Shown here: positions 45,831 through 55,754 of the stretch, piece by piece
Numbering within the stretch: position 1 is the stretch's first letter
Layout: each line of letters opens with the position of its first letter
NCBI RefSeq assembly: GCF_900105655.1
Contig: NZ_LT629787.1
Location: 868,001 to 932,000, forward strand
From: Halopseudomonas salegens
Lineage (GTDB): Bacteria; Pseudomonadota; Gammaproteobacteria; Pseudomonadales; Pseudomonadaceae
Length of the DNA: 64,000 nucleotides
Direction: 5' to 3'
Translations under genes and position numbers: made by a program
The notes under the pieces: model-generated
Told to the model about the DNA's origin: nothing
Seen by the model: only the letters and a program-made list of their open reading frames with translations
Databases searched by the model: none

Positions 45831-46688
45831 TCAGATGCTGTCCATGGTCAAGCGCAAGGACAGATCCACCGCTTTGATGTCCTTGGTCATGCTGCCGATC
45901 GAGATGTAGTCGACCCCGGTTTCCGCTACGCTGCGCAATGTGGCCTCGGTAATGCCGCCGGAGGCTTCCAGTTTGGCCCGGCCCTGACAGCGTTCTACCG
46001 CGGTGCGCATGTCTGCGTGGCTGAGCTCATCCAGCATGATGATATCGGCGCCGGCATCCAGCGCCTGCTGCATCTCCTCCAGGTTTTCAACCTCGACTTC
46101 CACCGGTTTTCCCGACACCATCAAGCGGGCCTGAGCAACGGCTTCAGTTATGCCACCGCAAGCGGCAATATGGTTTTCCTTGATCAGGAATGCATCGAAC
46201 AGGCCTATGCGATGATTGTGGCAGCCACCGCAGGTGACCGCATATTTTTGGGCCATGCGAAGACCGGGCAGGGTCTTGCGGGTATCCAGCAAACGTACCG
46301 GGGTACCGGCAACCAGAGCCGCAAAATGTTGGCTGCGTGTAGCCGTAGCAGAGAGGGTCTGCAGAAAGTTGAGTATGCTGCGTTCAGCCGTCAGCAGGCT
46401 GCGCGCCGGGCCTTTTATCGTGCACAGCACCCGGTTGGGTTCCAGGCTGTCACCATCGGCAACCTGCCAGCTGGCTGACAGGGCAGGATCGACCTGTCTG
46501 AGTACTTCATCAGCCCAGGCGCGGCCACAAAACACTGCAGCTTCACGGGTGATGATGGTGGCGCTGGCCTGGCGCTCGGCCGGTATCAGCGCTGCGGTAA
46601 TGTCTCCACTGCCAACATCTTCAGCCAGCGCTCGCTGAACATCGGCAACAATCACGGCGTAGAGATCATTGAGTTTAATATTGGCCAT
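45831..46688 (-). CDS. nadC: Nicotinate-nucleotide pyrophosphorylase (carboxylating)
   Basis: A 285-residue quinolinate phosphoribosyltransferase of NAD synthesis. Signatures are [55 protein letters not shown] substrate loops, [34 protein letters not shown] and [11 protein letters not shown]. The ATG at 46688 has GGAG seven bases upstream; the long frame upstream is noise. In Pseudomonas the nadC-DUF1631-ampDE order is typical; here a lipoprotein and a symporter intervene. Confidence 0.96.
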   Translation of the reverse strand: MANIKLNDLYAVIVADVQRALAEDVGSGDITAALIPAERQASATIITREAAVFCGRAWADEVLRQVDPALSASWQVADGDSLEPNRVLCTIKGPARSLLTAERSILNFLQTLSATATRSQHFAALVAGTPVRLLDTRKTLPGLRMAQKYAVTCGGCHNHRIGLFDAFLIKENHIAACGGITEAVAQARLMVSGKPVEVEVENLEEMQQALDAGADIIMLDELSHADMRTAVERCQGRAKLEASGGITEATLRSVAETGVDYISIGSMTKDIKAVDLSLRLTMDSI

Positions 46689-46955
46689 GGCAGGCTCCAG
46701 CAGGTCTGACAGAGGCGCGAGTATACCGGAAAATGACCATTTCGCGGGATGCAGGTGCCTGGGTGAAGGCACCGTTGCCGGTTGCCGTTGTATTGACCGG
46801 TTGACTGGTTTAAATTCGTTGGCGCTTGCGCAATACCAACAATACCCGGACCTTGATACATTCTCCCGGTCGATTGCAGGGGAGTTGCAATTTGCCCGGT
46901 TCATATCTGCTGTAAGTTCGCGGTGAAATATATTCTGCTAATTCAGGACTTTATA

Positions 46956-47930
46956 ATGAAAAATATAACCAACCCACTTTGCGTTCTGACCGCTGCCGTG
47001 TCGCTGTCACTGGCTGGTTGCGATGGATCCTCACCATCTGATCTGGTGGTCGGCGAGCTGACCGATGTCAGCATCGGGTTTACCGAAACCAAAATGGATG
47101 TCGAGATCACTGATCCGGGTTTCTATTCGCTGTTTACCCGTGGTGATGAGGATTCAGTCTGCAAGCTGTATGACGCGGATGGAGCCTTGATTGTCGAGGA
47201 TGATGACAGCGGATCCGAGTTCAATTGCATGATCAATACCATGCTTGATGCAGGCAACTACACGGTGGGTCTTTCTGGTTATGAAGTCAGCGATCGGGGC
47301 CGTGTTCAACTGATGCTGGAGGCATTGCCGGTTGAGCAGGCCAAGGTTGGAGATGTCATCAATCTGGATGTCGACGCGGGGCGTGGAGCCGTTATTGCCT
47401 TTGACGTGGCGGAAGATGGCGCATTCCTGTTGAGCACCACGGGGCTGATGGATACCGAATGTCACCTGTATGGCGCCGATGGCAAAGAGCTGGGTTACAA
47501 CGATGACTTTGGCGATGACGAGAACTGTGGCCTGATACAGACACTGGTTAGTGGGCGTTACCATTTCGTGATCAATGGCTACGAAGGTGAGGGCGGCCGG
47601 ACCACCTTCATGGCGGCTCCTACGGAAATTCAGACTCTGACATTGCCAGTAGGCGAGCAGCAGAGTGCACGTCTTGATGGCGCAGAATCATTGATCAATT
47701 TCGAGGTCGAGATCGTTGATCCGGGTATGTATGTGTTCCAGACCCAGGGTGAAACCGATACCTATTGCGAACTGCGCGACCAGTCTGGCGAAATGATGGC
47801 GGAAAACGATGATGGGTCTGACCACAACTGCCGTATTCAACATGCGCTGACGGCTGGCGTGTACCAGTTCAATGTACAGGGTTATTCCGGCAGTACCGGT
47901 GACTTCACTGCGCAGGCCGATCGCCGCTAG
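46956..47930 (+). CDS. Lipoprotein with three PPC-like repeats
   Basis: A 324-residue lipoprotein: signal peptide with lipobox LAGC (cysteine 22), then three about 85-residue beta repeats resembling bacterial pre-peptidase C-terminal (PPC) domains. Each repeat has the same pattern: a D-x-x-C-x-L-Y/R-D/A-x-x-G strand, an acidic loop (EDDDSGSEFNC, YNDDFGDDENC, ENDDGSDHNC) with a second cysteine, and a closing Y-x-x-x-x-x-G-Y/E strand. Paired cysteines suggest a disulfide in each repeat, and the acidic loops could bind calcium. Function unknown. It follows a weak AGGA ribosome-binding site. Confidence 0.82.
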   Translation: MKNITNPLCVLTAAVSLSLAGCDGSSPSDLVVGELTDVSIGFTETKMDVEITDPGFYSLFTRGDEDSVCKLYDADGALIVEDDDSGSEFNCMINTMLDAGNYTVGLSGYEVSDRGRVQLMLEALPVEQAKVGDVINLDVDAGRGAVIAFDVAEDGAFLLSTTGLMDTECHLYGADGKELGYNDDFGDDENCGLIQTLVSGRYHFVINGYEGEGGRTTFMAAPTEIQTLTLPVGEQQSARLDGAESLINFEVEIVDPGMYVFQTQGETDTYCELRDQSGEMMAENDDGSDHNCRIQHALTAGVYQFNVQGYSGSTGDFTAQADRR

Positions 47931-47970
47931 CGGCTATGGCGGGCAAGTCGTGAAGATGTGTGCGATGGAG

Positions 47971-47993
47971 ACTGCCCCGCTGTGCGGGGCAGT
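47971..47993. terminator. Hairpin between convergent lipoprotein and symporter genes
   Basis: ACTGCCCCGC / GCGGGGCAGT, a perfect 10-bp stem with loop TGT. It has no T-run. It sits in the 75-bp gap between convergent stops and may end or protect both mRNAs. Confidence 0.6.
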
Positions 47994-48005
47994 AACCTGA
48001 CTGGC

Positions 48006-49418
48006 TCACTGGTCGCCGTTATATTGTTCCGGGTTGTTGAAGTAACTTTTGGTCAACTTGAACACCACCGGGCTGAGCAATAACAAGGCAATCAGGTTGG
48101 GCAAGGCCATCATTGCATTCAGGGTATCCGCCACCAACCAGAGACTGCCAAGGTCCATGCCAGGCAGGGTTCCTATCGGGATAGCCAGCACCCAGATCAG
48201 ACGGAACGGCGCATTGGATCGCTCGCCAAACAGAAACTGGGTGCACTTTTCGCCGTAAAAACTCCAGCCGATGATGGTGGTGAAGGCAAAAATGGCCAGA
48301 CCGATACTGACGATGTATTGCCCCCAGCCCCCGGGCAGACCCAGATTGAATGCATGGGCCGAGAGCGAGGCGCCATTTTCACCACTTTGCCAGGCACCGG
48401 TCACCAGAATGACCAGGCCGGTAATCGAGCAGATGATAATGGTATCAATAAAGGTACCCAGCATGGCTACCGTACCCTGGCGAATCGGATTGTTGGTCTG
48501 CGCAGCAGCATGGGCGATAGGCGCACTGCCCAGACCTGCCTCGTTGGAGAACACCCCACGGGCGACACCGAAGCGGATTGCCGCCCAGACGGCGGCCCCG
48601 GCAAAGCCACCGGCGGCGGCGATCGGGTTGAAGGCATAGTAGAAGATCATGCCAAAGGCTTCCGGTAGTCGGTCAGCATGAATGATCAGGATAGTTACCC
48701 CACCCAGCACATAGAAAAGAGCCATGATCGGCACCAGCTTGCCGGCGACATCGCCAATGCGCTTGATTCCACCGATCAGCACAAGAGCAACCAGTACGGC
48801 AATGACGATACCGGTCACCATTGGGTGAATGCCGAAGGTGCTGTTCAGGGCATCTGATACCGAGTTGGACTGAATTGTATTGCCTATGCCGAAGCCCGCC
48901 AGCATGCCGAAAACGGCAAACAGGATGCCAAGCCATTTCCATTTGGCACCGAGTCCGTTCCTGATGTAGTACATCGGGCCGCCGACATGGTGGCCGAGCG
49001 CATCTTTTTCGCGGTAATGTACGGCCAATACAGCTTCGCAGAATTTGGTTGCCATACCGACAATGGCGATCAGCCACATCCAGAACAGCGCACCCGGTCC
49101 GCCGAAAAACAGCGCCGTGGCGACGCCGGCGATATTACCGGTTCCTATGGTGGCAGAGAGGGATGTCATGAGCGCGTTGAACGGACTGATATCGCCGGCT
49201 TCATCGCTTTTGCGTCCACGCCAGAGCATACGGAAGCCGTAAACCAGCTTGCGTTGCGGCAGCAGCTTGAGACCCAGAGTCAGATAGAGGCCGGTACCGG
49301 CGAGCAAGGCAAGCATGGGCCAGCCCCAGACAACACCGTTGACCGCCTCGATAAAGGTGATCAAGGCGTCAAAGAACCCGCTTTCAGCAGGTGGCAGTTG
49401 AGTTTCTGGTGTTTCCAT
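48006..49418 (-). CDS. Sodium:alanine/glycine symporter (AGCS family)
   Basis: A 470-residue membrane transporter with about eleven helices. Family motifs are visible: NALMTSLSATIGTGNIAGVATALFFGGPGALFWMW (the P-x-x-ALxTSLSATIGTGNIAGV signature), GVFSNEAGLGSAPIAHAAAQT and the AFTTIIGWSFYGEKC region. It imports alanine or glycine with sodium. It is divergent from the DUF1631 gene. Confidence 0.93.
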   Translation of the reverse strand: METPETQLPPAESGFFDALITFIEAVNGVVWGWPMLALLAGTGLYLTLGLKLLPQRKLVYGFRMLWRGRKSDEAGDISPFNALMTSLSATIGTGNIAGVATALFFGGPGALFWMWLIAIVGMATKFCEAVLAVHYREKDALGHHVGGPMYYIRNGLGAKWKWLGILFAVFGMLAGFGIGNTIQSNSVSDALNSTFGIHPMVTGIVIAVLVALVLIGGIKRIGDVAGKLVPIMALFYVLGGVTILIIHADRLPEAFGMIFYYAFNPIAAAGGFAGAAVWAAIRFGVARGVFSNEAGLGSAPIAHAAAQTNNPIRQGTVAMLGTFIDTIIICSITGLVILVTGAWQSGENGASLSAHAFNLGLPGGWGQYIVSIGLAIFAFTTIIGWSFYGEKCTQFLFGERSNAPFRLIWVLAIPIGTLPGMDLGSLWLVADTLNAMMALPNLIALLLLSPVVFKLTKSYFNNPEQYNGDQ

Positions 49419-49567
49419 CGGCGATTTTCTCCTGAGGTATTGACAGCATTCAGAGCATAATCCAGAAAATGGCTTTTTGCCCGCTACTGACCGAGAAATG
49501 GGTAATGGCGACTTGATATCGAAAGCAGAAAAAGTGTGACCTACGTCTTAAAACGGGATATTGCCAC

Positions 49568-49595
49568 TTGGGTTGATGAGGAAAAGGCTTATACT
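49568..49595 (+). promoter_or_regulatory. Sigma-70-like promoter of the DUF1631 gene
   Basis: TTGGGT (49568-49573), a 16-bp spacer, then TATACT (49590-49595), about 110 bp upstream of the start codon. It is the best sigma-70 match in the divergent gap to the symporter gene. Confidence 0.5.
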
Positions 49596-49708
49596 TGCTA
49601 ATGAAAATTTGACGCCAGAAATACGACTTGACGGACGATTTTACTCAGGTAGCAGGGTTGGCACCGCGGCGTTCCCCAAAGGCAGTAACGCCTGTCTGGA
49701 GATTGCAC

Positions 49709-52084
49709 ATGACTAATGATTCAAAAGTGGTTCCCTTGTCTGCACGCGATGGCGATGCAGCAGCTGCCGCTGATGCAAAGCAGCGGCCATCCGCCTTGCC
49801 TGTGCCGCTCAGGCCGGTTCGTGAACAGGCTCTGGTCTTTTTGCGTACCACCCTGGTGGCGTTGTTCGATAATGCCGATGACAGCCTGTTTGAAATGGCT
49901 GACAAAGCCGGCAGCAATACTGATCAGTCACTCTACTTCGAGGCCATGCGTGCTATTCGCTTGCGCCGACACGCCATTGAAAAAGCCTGCCTTGGGCGAC
50001 TTGAGCGTGAACTGGAAGAGCTGAACAACTATACCAGCAGTGCCAGTAAAGACAGTCTGAGTCATTTTGCGCTGGATACTTTGACCCTGGTCCAGCCGGA
50101 TGAGCTGGAGCAAACGGTTGCCATGGATAACATGGTCAACCGGGTGGCCGGGCGCAATGCCACAGCGCTGACTCAGTTGGCCGTACGAATGAATAGCCTG
50201 GTCAAAGCGCAGGTGGATGAAAGCGCCAACCCGCTCGGACCGGCCAATCTGGCACAGTATTTCGTCGATGCGCTGGCTCCGCTGGAGCTGGATATCAAGG
50301 TCAGGCTGATTGTGCTCAAACTGTTCGAGCGCTATGTGCTGAATGAATCAGATGCTCTCTATCAACAGCTTAACGAGATTCTGGTTCATGCCGGTATTCT
50401 GCCTGACCTGCGTTTGCATGCGCAGCGCAGCACTCGGCCTGCTGCACCAGGTAATGCGGGCTCATCCAGTGCTGCTCAGTCCTATCCCAGTGGTGCGGGC
50501 AGTGATCAGCCGGTAGCCGCTGACTCTCCGTTGAATCTGTTTGCCGATCTGGTCAGCAGCTGGCGCCATGCCAGTGGCGATGCGGCTCTTGCGCCGCTGG
50601 GGCAGCAGAATGCACGGCCGGTTCAGCAGCAGGAGTTGTTGCAGCTGCTGGGGCAATTACACGTTGACAGTGAAGCCATGACAGGGTCGGCGTTGCGGAT
50701 GCAGATCCGTGACCTGCTGACCGGCTTGCACAGTCGCACGGGCGAGTCGCGCGGACTTGAGCGCGTTGATGATGACGTCATCAGCCTGGTGTCGATGCTG
50801 TTTGATTTTATTCTCGACGATGACCAGTTGCCCGGCGCGCTGAAGGCGTTGATCGGTCGTTTGCAATTGCCGGTGTTGCGGTTGGCCATTGCCGACAAGA
50901 GCTTTTTCAGTCGCTCCAGTCACCCGGCGCGCAAGTTGATCAACGAGTTGGCTCGCGCCACCCTGGGGTGGAGTGACCACGATGATCTGACGCGTGACAA
51001 GCTGCATGAGCAGATCGAGCAAACCGTTGAGCGCCTGCTGGAAGTCAGTGACCCGCAGCCAGAACTGTTTGCCGAGTTGCACGCGGAGCTGAGTGGTTAT
51101 GTCCGTCAGGAGCAGCGCCGAAGCGATCGCCTTGAGCAGCGTACACGCGATGCGGAAGAAGGGCGTGCACGGGTTGATGCTGCACGGCATGACGTTGCCG
51201 GTGCATTGAACGAGCTGCTCCTCGGTCGCAGTCTGCCCGTGGTGGCGCTGGATGTGCTGCGTGACGTGTGGAGTCAGCAACTGCAGATGGTTGCCTTGCG
51301 AGAGGGCAGCGACAGCCCGCAATGGCGGCAATCCATGGCGATGGCCAAAGCGCTGGTGGCCAGCTTTGCCAATGTCGAGGAAGCCGACAAGCCGGAGCGT
51401 CTGGCTGCGGCCAGCAAACTGCGCGAGAAAATGCAGTCCGCCTTGCTGGAGAGTGGCCTGGATAGTCCTCAAGCTCTTCAGCAATTGCATGATCTGGCTG
51501 CGGCTCATGAGAGCATGTTTGCCAGCAAGCCGGTGGTCAAGCCAGAGCGCGCTGCAGAGGCGCCGAAAGAGCCGCAGGCCGATACCACCCCGGTAGCAGC
51601 CAAACGTGCAGTAGATGCCAACGAAACCTCACCGGAAACGGATAAGCTCCAGCCGGCAGCTGATGTTGTGGCGGCCGCTGACCCGGCGGTTGAAGAGCAG
51701 CCGGTTGCCAGCCCGGAGATTGTCCAGGTTGTTGCCCCGGTGCTGGAATCACCGGTGGTAGAAGAAGCCCCCGAGCTGATCACCGACCTGCCTGATAATC
51801 GCTCGCTGGCCTGGGTTGCATCCCTGAATGTGGGGAGCTGGTTTGGCCTGATCAAGGCTGAAGGCGAGTCAGAGCAACGCTGCAAGCTGGCTGCGCATAT
51901 CAGCTTCAGTCGCAAGTATATTTTCGTCAACCGGGCTGGCGTCAAGATGGCCGAGTTTACCGAGAGCAATCTGATCAAGCACTACGAACAGGGTTTGATT
52001 CGCTTGCTGGATGACAACCAACTGTTTGATCGGGCGCTTGAGTCCGTCATCGGAAATTTGCGTCAGTTGCAGGATCGCCGTTAA
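49709..52084 (+). CDS. DUF1631 family protein with PilZ-like C-terminus
   Basis: A 791-residue, largely helical cytoplasmic protein of the DUF1631 family. Residues about 30-620 are the helical family core; an Ala/Glu/Pro-rich linker (about 620-690) joins a C-terminal beta domain with RCKLAAHISFSRKYIFVNRAG, which recalls the PilZ/YcgR-like fold without a clear RxxxR cyclic-di-GMP motif. The ATG at 49709 has GGAG eight bases upstream. It is upstream of ampDE, an arrangement also known in Pseudomonas. Function unknown. Confidence 0.85.
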   Translation: MTNDSKVVPLSARDGDAAAAADAKQRPSALPVPLRPVREQALVFLRTTLVALFDNADDSLFEMADKAGSNTDQSLYFEAMRAIRLRRHAIEKACLGRLERELEELNNYTSSASKDSLSHFALDTLTLVQPDELEQTVAMDNMVNRVAGRNATALTQLAVRMNSLVKAQVDESANPLGPANLAQYFVDALAPLELDIKVRLIVLKLFERYVLNESDALYQQLNEILVHAGILPDLRLHAQRSTRPAAPGNAGSSSAAQSYPSGAGSDQPVAADSPLNLFADLVSSWRHASGDAALAPLGQQNARPVQQQELLQLLGQLHVDSEAMTGSALRMQIRDLLTGLHSRTGESRGLERVDDDVISLVSMLFDFILDDDQLPGALKALIGRLQLPVLRLAIADKSFFSRSSHPARKLINELARATLGWSDHDDLTRDKLHEQIEQTVERLLEVSDPQPELFAELHAELSGYVRQEQRRSDRLEQRTRDAEEGRARVDAARHDVAGALNELLLGRSLPVVALDVLRDVWSQQLQMVALREGSDSPQWRQSMAMAKALVASFANVEEADKPERLAAASKLREKMQSALLESGLDSPQALQQLHDLAAAHESMFASKPVVKPERAAEAPKEPQADTTPVAAKRAVDANETSPETDKLQPAADVVAAADPAVEEQPVASPEIVQVVAPVLESPVVEEAPELITDLPDNRSLAWVASLNVGSWFGLIKAEGESEQRCKLAAHISFSRKYIFVNRAGVKMAEFTESNLIKHYEQGLIRLLDDNQLFDRALESVIGNLRQLQDRR

Positions 52085-52151
52085 CTGGCTCGCTGCCCGG
52101 GCGACGGGCTGGTAGCATAAGCGTTCACATCAACTGTTGGACGCTTGTGCT

Positions 52152-52718
52152 ATGTCAGATGCTGCTGAATGGCTGCCGGGGGTCATTGTATGTCCTTCGC
52201 CGCATTGCAATGATCGTCCGGATCCGCTGGATATTTCTCTCCTGGTAATCCACAACATCAGCCTGCCGCCCGGGCAGTTCGGCGGCGGCTATGTGCAGGC
52301 CTTCTTTCGCGGAGAGCTTGATCGACGCGAGCATCCCTACTTTGCCGAGATTGCCGATTTGCGGGTGTCGGCCCATTTCCTGATTGCCCGGGATGGCGAG
52401 GTAACCCAGTTTGTCCCCTGCCGACAGCGCGCATGGCATGCGGGGCGTTCAAGTTTTGCCGGGCGTGCCGAGTGCAATGACTTTTCCATCGGTATCGAGC
52501 TTGAGGGCGCCGATGAAACCCCCTACAGTGATCAACAATACGCAGCCCTGCGTAGCCTGACGTTGCAATTGCAGCAACGTTACCCCTTGCTTACCCGGCA
52601 GCGCATTACCGGGCATGAATTCATTGCTCCCGGGCGCAAGACCGACCCCGGCCCCGCGTTTGACTGGGGGCGTTACCTGCGCAGCCTGCTGCCTGCCACT
52701 TCAAGGACGGTGACATGA
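52152..52718 (+). CDS. ampD: 1,6-anhydro-N-acetylmuramyl-L-alanine amidase AmpD
   Basis: A 188-residue cytoplasmic zinc amidase that strips the stem peptide from anhydro-muropeptides during wall recycling and so keeps AmpR-type beta-lactamase induction low. The ligands H34, H155 and D165 and the catalytic E116 are all present. The ATG at 52152 is used; an upstream TTG at 52137 is not. The stop overlaps the ampE start by four bases (ATGA). The substrate importer AmpG is encoded at 59796-61172. Confidence 0.96.
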   Translation: MSDAAEWLPGVIVCPSPHCNDRPDPLDISLLVIHNISLPPGQFGGGYVQAFFRGELDRREHPYFAEIADLRVSAHFLIARDGEVTQFVPCRQRAWHAGRSSFAGRAECNDFSIGIELEGADETPYSDQQYAALRSLTLQLQQRYPLLTRQRITGHEFIAPGRKTDPGPAFDWGRYLRSLLPATSRTVT

Positions 52719-53524
52719 GTTTTCTGGTTTTGTTGCTGGTTGTATTGATTTTGCGTTTCACCCCCTGGCGCACCGGATTTCCTCTGGATCTGGTTACTGG
52801 CTGGAGCAAGGCTCTCAGCCCGCGTTGCCAGCATTGGCATCCGCTGTTGGCCTTGACTGCACTGCTGAGCCCGCTTTTGTTGTTGTGGCTGCTGGACGGG
52901 TTGCTGACCGGTTTTGTCTACGGGCTGTTTACCCTGTTGCTGCATGTGCTGGTGTTGCTGCTTTGCGTCGGACGCAGTGATCCATTGGGGAATCTGTTTG
53001 ATGAGTTGCGTCAGGCGCTGTTGCGGAATGACCATCAGGCGGCCAGTCTGCTTGCCGAGCGCGACTTTGGCCTGACCACAGAGAACCCGCAAGAGCTGCG
53101 TTCCGCCTTGCAGGGCCACATGCTGTGGGAAACCGCACATGGTTATTTCATCCCGCTTTTCTGGTATTTGCTGCTGGGCCCTCTGGGCGCATTGGGGTAC
53201 CGCTTGTTGCAGCGTGGCCAGGGATTTAGCTGGCCAGCCGCTGACTGGTCGGCACGCCTGTGTCACGCACTCGAGTGGTTGCCTGTTCGCATGCTGGGTC
53301 TGAGCTTTGCCCTGGTCGGGCGTTTTGAGCAGGCACTCAGCGTGATACGCGACTATCTTGGCAATTGGGATCAGGCTGCCAGCCAGGTAGTCACGCGCAT
53401 TGGCCGGGCTGCGTTGGGACAGCCAGAGACAGCTGGGACAGCTGCTTTGGATCAGGCGCGTCAGTTGTTATTGCGTGCCTTGCTGATCTGGGTGGTGATG
53501 TGGGCCTTGATAAGTCTGGTTTAA
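52715..53524 (+). CDS. ampE: Regulatory signalling membrane protein AmpE
   Basis: A 269-residue inner-membrane protein with about four helices (roughly 1-18, 43-82, 148-165 and 252-268). It carries an internal loop with FDELRQALLRNDHQAASLLAERDFG and a conserved GPLGALGYRLLQRG. AmpE is co-encoded with AmpD in many bacteria; its biochemical role is still unclear. It overlaps ampD by four bases. Confidence 0.93.
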   Translation: MSFLVLLLVVLILRFTPWRTGFPLDLVTGWSKALSPRCQHWHPLLALTALLSPLLLLWLLDGLLTGFVYGLFTLLLHVLVLLLCVGRSDPLGNLFDELRQALLRNDHQAASLLAERDFGLTTENPQELRSALQGHMLWETAHGYFIPLFWYLLLGPLGALGYRLLQRGQGFSWPAADWSARLCHALEWLPVRMLGLSFALVGRFEQALSVIRDYLGNWDQAASQVVTRIGRAALGQPETAGTAALDQARQLLLRALLIWVVMWALISLV

Positions 53525-53690
53525 GTCGCGGTTTTGGTTAAAGATTGCGGATGGGTCGCCGATAGACTCAACATGAGACACCGGGTTGTGATCCGGAGTA
53601 GCGCACAACCTGTACTGATTTAAGGAATGAGACGCCCCTCGCTGCCGAGAAGAACAACCGCGTCCGTCCGACCTTTGAGGAGAAGTTTGA

Positions 53691-55709
53691 GTGAACGCAT
53701 TCATGGCGCCCGCAATTGCATTGATGAATCGCCTCAGTTACGGCATGAAGTTTTGCCTGATAAGCCTGTTGTTCCTGGTGCCGCTGATTATCGTCAGCAG
53801 CATGCTGGTCCAGCAGTCCTACCAGCGAGTGGTGATTTCCGAGCATGCGCTGGACAGCCTTGCCCTGGTGCGCCAGCAAGTGGAGATCGTACGCCGTGCC
53901 GAGCAGTTGCGTGACCTGGATACCGCCTACTTCCAGATGACCGAGGGCCAGGTGGCCGAGCAGCTGGAGCAGCGCACTGCGGCGCTTCGGCAAGACCTGA
54001 TTGAGCGGCTGAATGCCTTGCCGGTGCGTGCTGAAGCGGACGGCGCGAGTGACCTGTTGGAACTGCGTGACACACTGGTGGACCTGTATCAGCGCATTGG
54101 TCAGGAGTCGACCCGAGGGCGTGCCGACATGTCTGCACAGGCTTACGGGCAGGCCATATCCCTATTGGGAATGGGTGCATCCTATGCGGGTCTGATGCAG
54201 GACTACGATGCCGATGTACGTCAGGTAGGCAATATTCTGGTCAATGCCATTCCGGAAGTGACAAGCACTCTGGGCCATGGCCGGGCCGTGGGCAGTTACG
54301 TGGTCGAGCTTGGTTACATGAATTCCGATGCCAGCCGCATCATGGATGACATTCTCGATGTGCTGCCGCGTGTGCGCAATGATTATCAGCAGGCATTGGG
54401 TTTTCTTGATGGCCGGGAGGAGTTTGCCAGTCTGCGCAATGAGGTCACTCGCAGTATTGAGAGTCTGGATGCGACTCAGCAGATCTTCGAGGATGACATC
54501 ATCCTGGCCAGCACGATGACCGGCAGCTGGAACGAGTTTTTTGATCGTATCACGACCCAGGTCGATACCAGCTGGAATCTGGGTGATGCGACACTGGTAG
54601 CCCTGGAATCCGTGCTGGATGCCCGGGTAGGGTCGAATTACCAGGCCATGTTTACTCTGATCATTCTGTTGGGCTTGGTGCTTGTTGTGGTTGTCTACCT
54701 TTACGGCGGCTTCTATCTGGCGACTCGGCATACCATCAAACACCTCTCCGAGAAGATGGGGCAGGTTGCCCAGGGCGATATGACGGTACAGGCGAGGGTC
54801 GACAGTCGTGATGAACTCGGTGCCCTGGCAAGTGATTTCAACGATACCATTTTGCGCATTCGCGAGTTGATCCAGCAGGTCAGCAGCATGAGCGCACAGG
54901 TCAACGAACAGTCTGATCAAGTGCAGCAAATTTCAGCCGATAGCAGCCAGGCGGTTGCCGCTCAGCGCAGCCAGATCGAGCAGGTAGCTACGGCAATGAA
55001 CGAAATGGCGGCCACTTCGCAGGAGGTGGCGAGCAGTGCTGCAGTAGCTGTCAGCAATGCTGAAGAGGTCAACAATGAAACCCTGAACGGTCGTACGCTG
55101 GTTGAATCCTCGGTCAAGGTCATCGAGGGGCTGGCGAATGAAATCGAGCACGCGGTCAAGGTTATCAACAAGCTTGCGGATGACAGCAGCTCAATCAGCC
55201 GGGTACTGGATGTGATCAAGGGTGTGGCTGAACAGACCAATCTGCTTGCGCTCAACGCCGCTATCGAAGCGGCGCGTGCCGGTGAGCAGGGGCGAGGCTT
55301 CGCGGTTGTTGCCGATGAAGTGCGCACACTGGCCCGGCGGACGCACGAATCAACCGAGGAAATCGAGCAGATGATCGCCCGCTTGCAGGAAGGGGTGAAT
55401 GCCGCAGTCAAAGCCATGGGCAGCAGCCATGGCATGACCGGAGAGTCAGTCGATTCAACACTCAAGGTTCAGGCGGCCTTGGCGAATATCCTGACCTCGA
55501 TTTCGCAGATCGTCGATCAGAGTCAGCAGATCGCTGCGGCGGCGGAAGAGCAGACCGCTGTCAGCCACGATATTGACCAGAACATCGTCCAGATCAATGA
55601 AGTGGGTGAGCGTACAGCTGTCGGTGCGCGTCAGGCAGAAGAATCAAGTCATCGCATGGGGCAACTGGTTCAGGAGCTGCAACGTATTGTCAGCGCGTTC
55701 CGCGTCTGA
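53691..55709 (+). CDS. Methyl-accepting chemotaxis protein
   Basis: A 672-residue chemoreceptor. It has two membrane helices (about 18-42 and 320-345) around a helical periplasmic domain of about 275 residues, then a HAMP domain and a coiled-coil signalling domain. The hairpin tip is near 513-545 (EQTNLLALNAAIEAARAGEQ). There is no C-terminal CheR/CheB pentapeptide. The GTG start has GAGGAG eight bases upstream. The ligand is unknown. Confidence 0.93.
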   Translation: MNAFMAPAIALMNRLSYGMKFCLISLLFLVPLIIVSSMLVQQSYQRVVISEHALDSLALVRQQVEIVRRAEQLRDLDTAYFQMTEGQVAEQLEQRTAALRQDLIERLNALPVRAEADGASDLLELRDTLVDLYQRIGQESTRGRADMSAQAYGQAISLLGMGASYAGLMQDYDADVRQVGNILVNAIPEVTSTLGHGRAVGSYVVELGYMNSDASRIMDDILDVLPRVRNDYQQALGFLDGREEFASLRNEVTRSIESLDATQQIFEDDIILASTMTGSWNEFFDRITTQVDTSWNLGDATLVALESVLDARVGSNYQAMFTLIILLGLVLVVVVYLYGGFYLATRHTIKHLSEKMGQVAQGDMTVQARVDSRDELGALASDFNDTILRIRELIQQVSSMSAQVNEQSDQVQQISADSSQAVAAQRSQIEQVATAMNEMAATSQEVASSAAVAVSNAEEVNNETLNGRTLVESSVKVIEGLANEIEHAVKVINKLADDSSSISRVLDVIKGVAEQTNLLALNAAIEAARAGEQGRGFAVVADEVRTLARRTHESTEEIEQMIARLQEGVNAAVKAMGSSHGMTGESVDSTLKVQAALANILTSISQIVDQSQQIAAAAEEQTAVSHDIDQNIVQINEVGERTAVGARQAEESSHRMGQLVQELQRIVSAFRV

Positions 55710-55754
55710 TCGGCCAGCCTTTTGGCGCTTTGCTCAAGCCCGTTGTCAGGCGTT

